A stretch of 64,000 nucleotides of DNA from positions 525,009 to 589,008 of the forward strand of contig VYZB01000389.1 of assembly GCA_013397455.1 (NCBI GenBank), read 5' to 3'. Positions within the stretch are counted from its first letter, which is position 1, and every line of letters starts with the position of its first letter. A program made the position numbers and the translations under genes. The stretch comes from Crotophaga sulcirostris (Eukaryota; Chordata; Aves; Cuculiformes; Crotophagidae). Of this stretch, positions 63,707 to 64,000 are shown one piece after another. The notes beneath the pieces were generated by a model. The model had not been told where the DNA came from and did not search any database. It was given only the letters and a program-made list of their open reading frames with translations.

Positions 63707-63803
63707 ATGATGTGTTGGTGTTAGTGTTGGGTTAGAGGCTGGACTCGATGATCTCAGAGGTCCTTTCCAACCTTGTAATACTGTGATACTGTGTGATACT
63801 GTG
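63217..63803 (+). mobile_element. CR1 non-LTR retrotransposon, 5'-truncated (copy 14)
   Basis: Clear CR1 similarity starts at ACCAGCAGGATCAGAGAAG; weaker similarity may begin about 15 bp earlier. It extends to the tail, which is expanded and irregular (GATACTGTGTGATACTGTG). The element is about 587 bp, of KFFPER type with SAMV-stop. Confidence 0.96.
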
Positions 63804-64000
63804 CTTACTTAATGCACATGAGCCATTCAAACATGACCTGAAGAGACCTGCAGCTGCTACATCTGCTGTGTCCCCATCCACACACCACTAAGACAATTGC
63901 ACAATTGAGAGAAAACAGACCATCCAACATGAGAGTAGAATGTACATCTCAAGAGATTAGGAAAGAATAAAAAATTATCAAATCTTACCCATCATAACAA
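63804..64000. other. Unique sequence at window end
   Basis: Nothing is recognised in these 197 bp. Confidence 0.4.

Noticed and set aside
1..64000. CRISPR array, operon, phage or other prokaryotic system
   Set aside because: No regularly spaced repeats, no dense same-strand long ORFs, and abundant vertebrate CR1 elements.
1..64000. tRNA, rRNA or recognisable microRNA genes
   Set aside because: No cloverleaf-like A and B box pair or rRNA text was noticed on reading. The short hairpins found are too small for typical precursors.
1..64000. Strand bias of CR1 (nine minus, five plus)
   Set aside because: A 9:5 split is well within chance for 14 copies and does not imply a transcribed strand.

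Overview
The window looks like a stretch of bird nuclear DNA: AT-rich, non-coding, and dotted with truncated CR1 non-LTR retrotransposons. The copies have avian-type CR1 3' ends: the 3' UTR contains GGTTGGACTCGATGATCTC followed by AGGTCCTTTCCAACC, and it ends in a short tandem octamer, here ATACTGTG. I cannot name the order of bird from sequence alone. I recognise no host protein-coding exon, tRNA, rRNA, CRISPR array or bacterial-type operon. The many small open reading frames are chance ORFs, CR1 remnants, or frames antisense to CR1. The window is therefore best read as intergenic DNA or part of a very long intron.

Layout. I count 14 closely related CR1 copies: nine on the minus strand (near 0.8, 11.7, 12.4, 15.6, 32.4, 36.0, 39.6, 48.8 and 50.6 kb) and five on the plus strand (near 21.2, 25.4, 43.9, 58.4 and 63.2 kb). 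There is also one older, different CR1 fragment near 6.9 kb. Nearly all copies are 5'-truncated and keep only the end of ORF2 (the C-terminal part of the reverse transcriptase protein) plus the short 3' UTR. The longest is at 48.8-49.6 kb. The copy at 58.4 kb is unusual because it lacks the 3' end. A 568-bp retroviral-type solo LTR lies at 49.86-50.42 kb between two CR1 copies. The longest stretches without a recognisable repeat are 50.8-58.4 kb and 25.7-32.4 kb.

The most interesting pattern is among the CR1 copies. Sequence variants are not scattered at random along the window. All seven scorable copies left of 33 kb encode Thr in a KFFTER-type motif, and all five right of 36 kb encode Pro (KFFPER). 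Three adjacent copies (32.4, 36.0 and 39.6 kb) share a separate set of terminal variants (SATV-stop and a 3' UTR change), although they differ or cannot be compared at the Thr/Pro site. This mosaic could mean local gene conversion between neighbouring copies, or subfamilies that happened to insert in blocks. Other small structures include several perfect inverted repeats (6.1, 17.7 and 42.3 kb), a long bulged hairpin (30.6 kb), a CATATG cluster (46.9 kb) and a duplicated TGCAC/GTGCA hairpin unit (47.5 kb). I did not find a convincing novel biological system.
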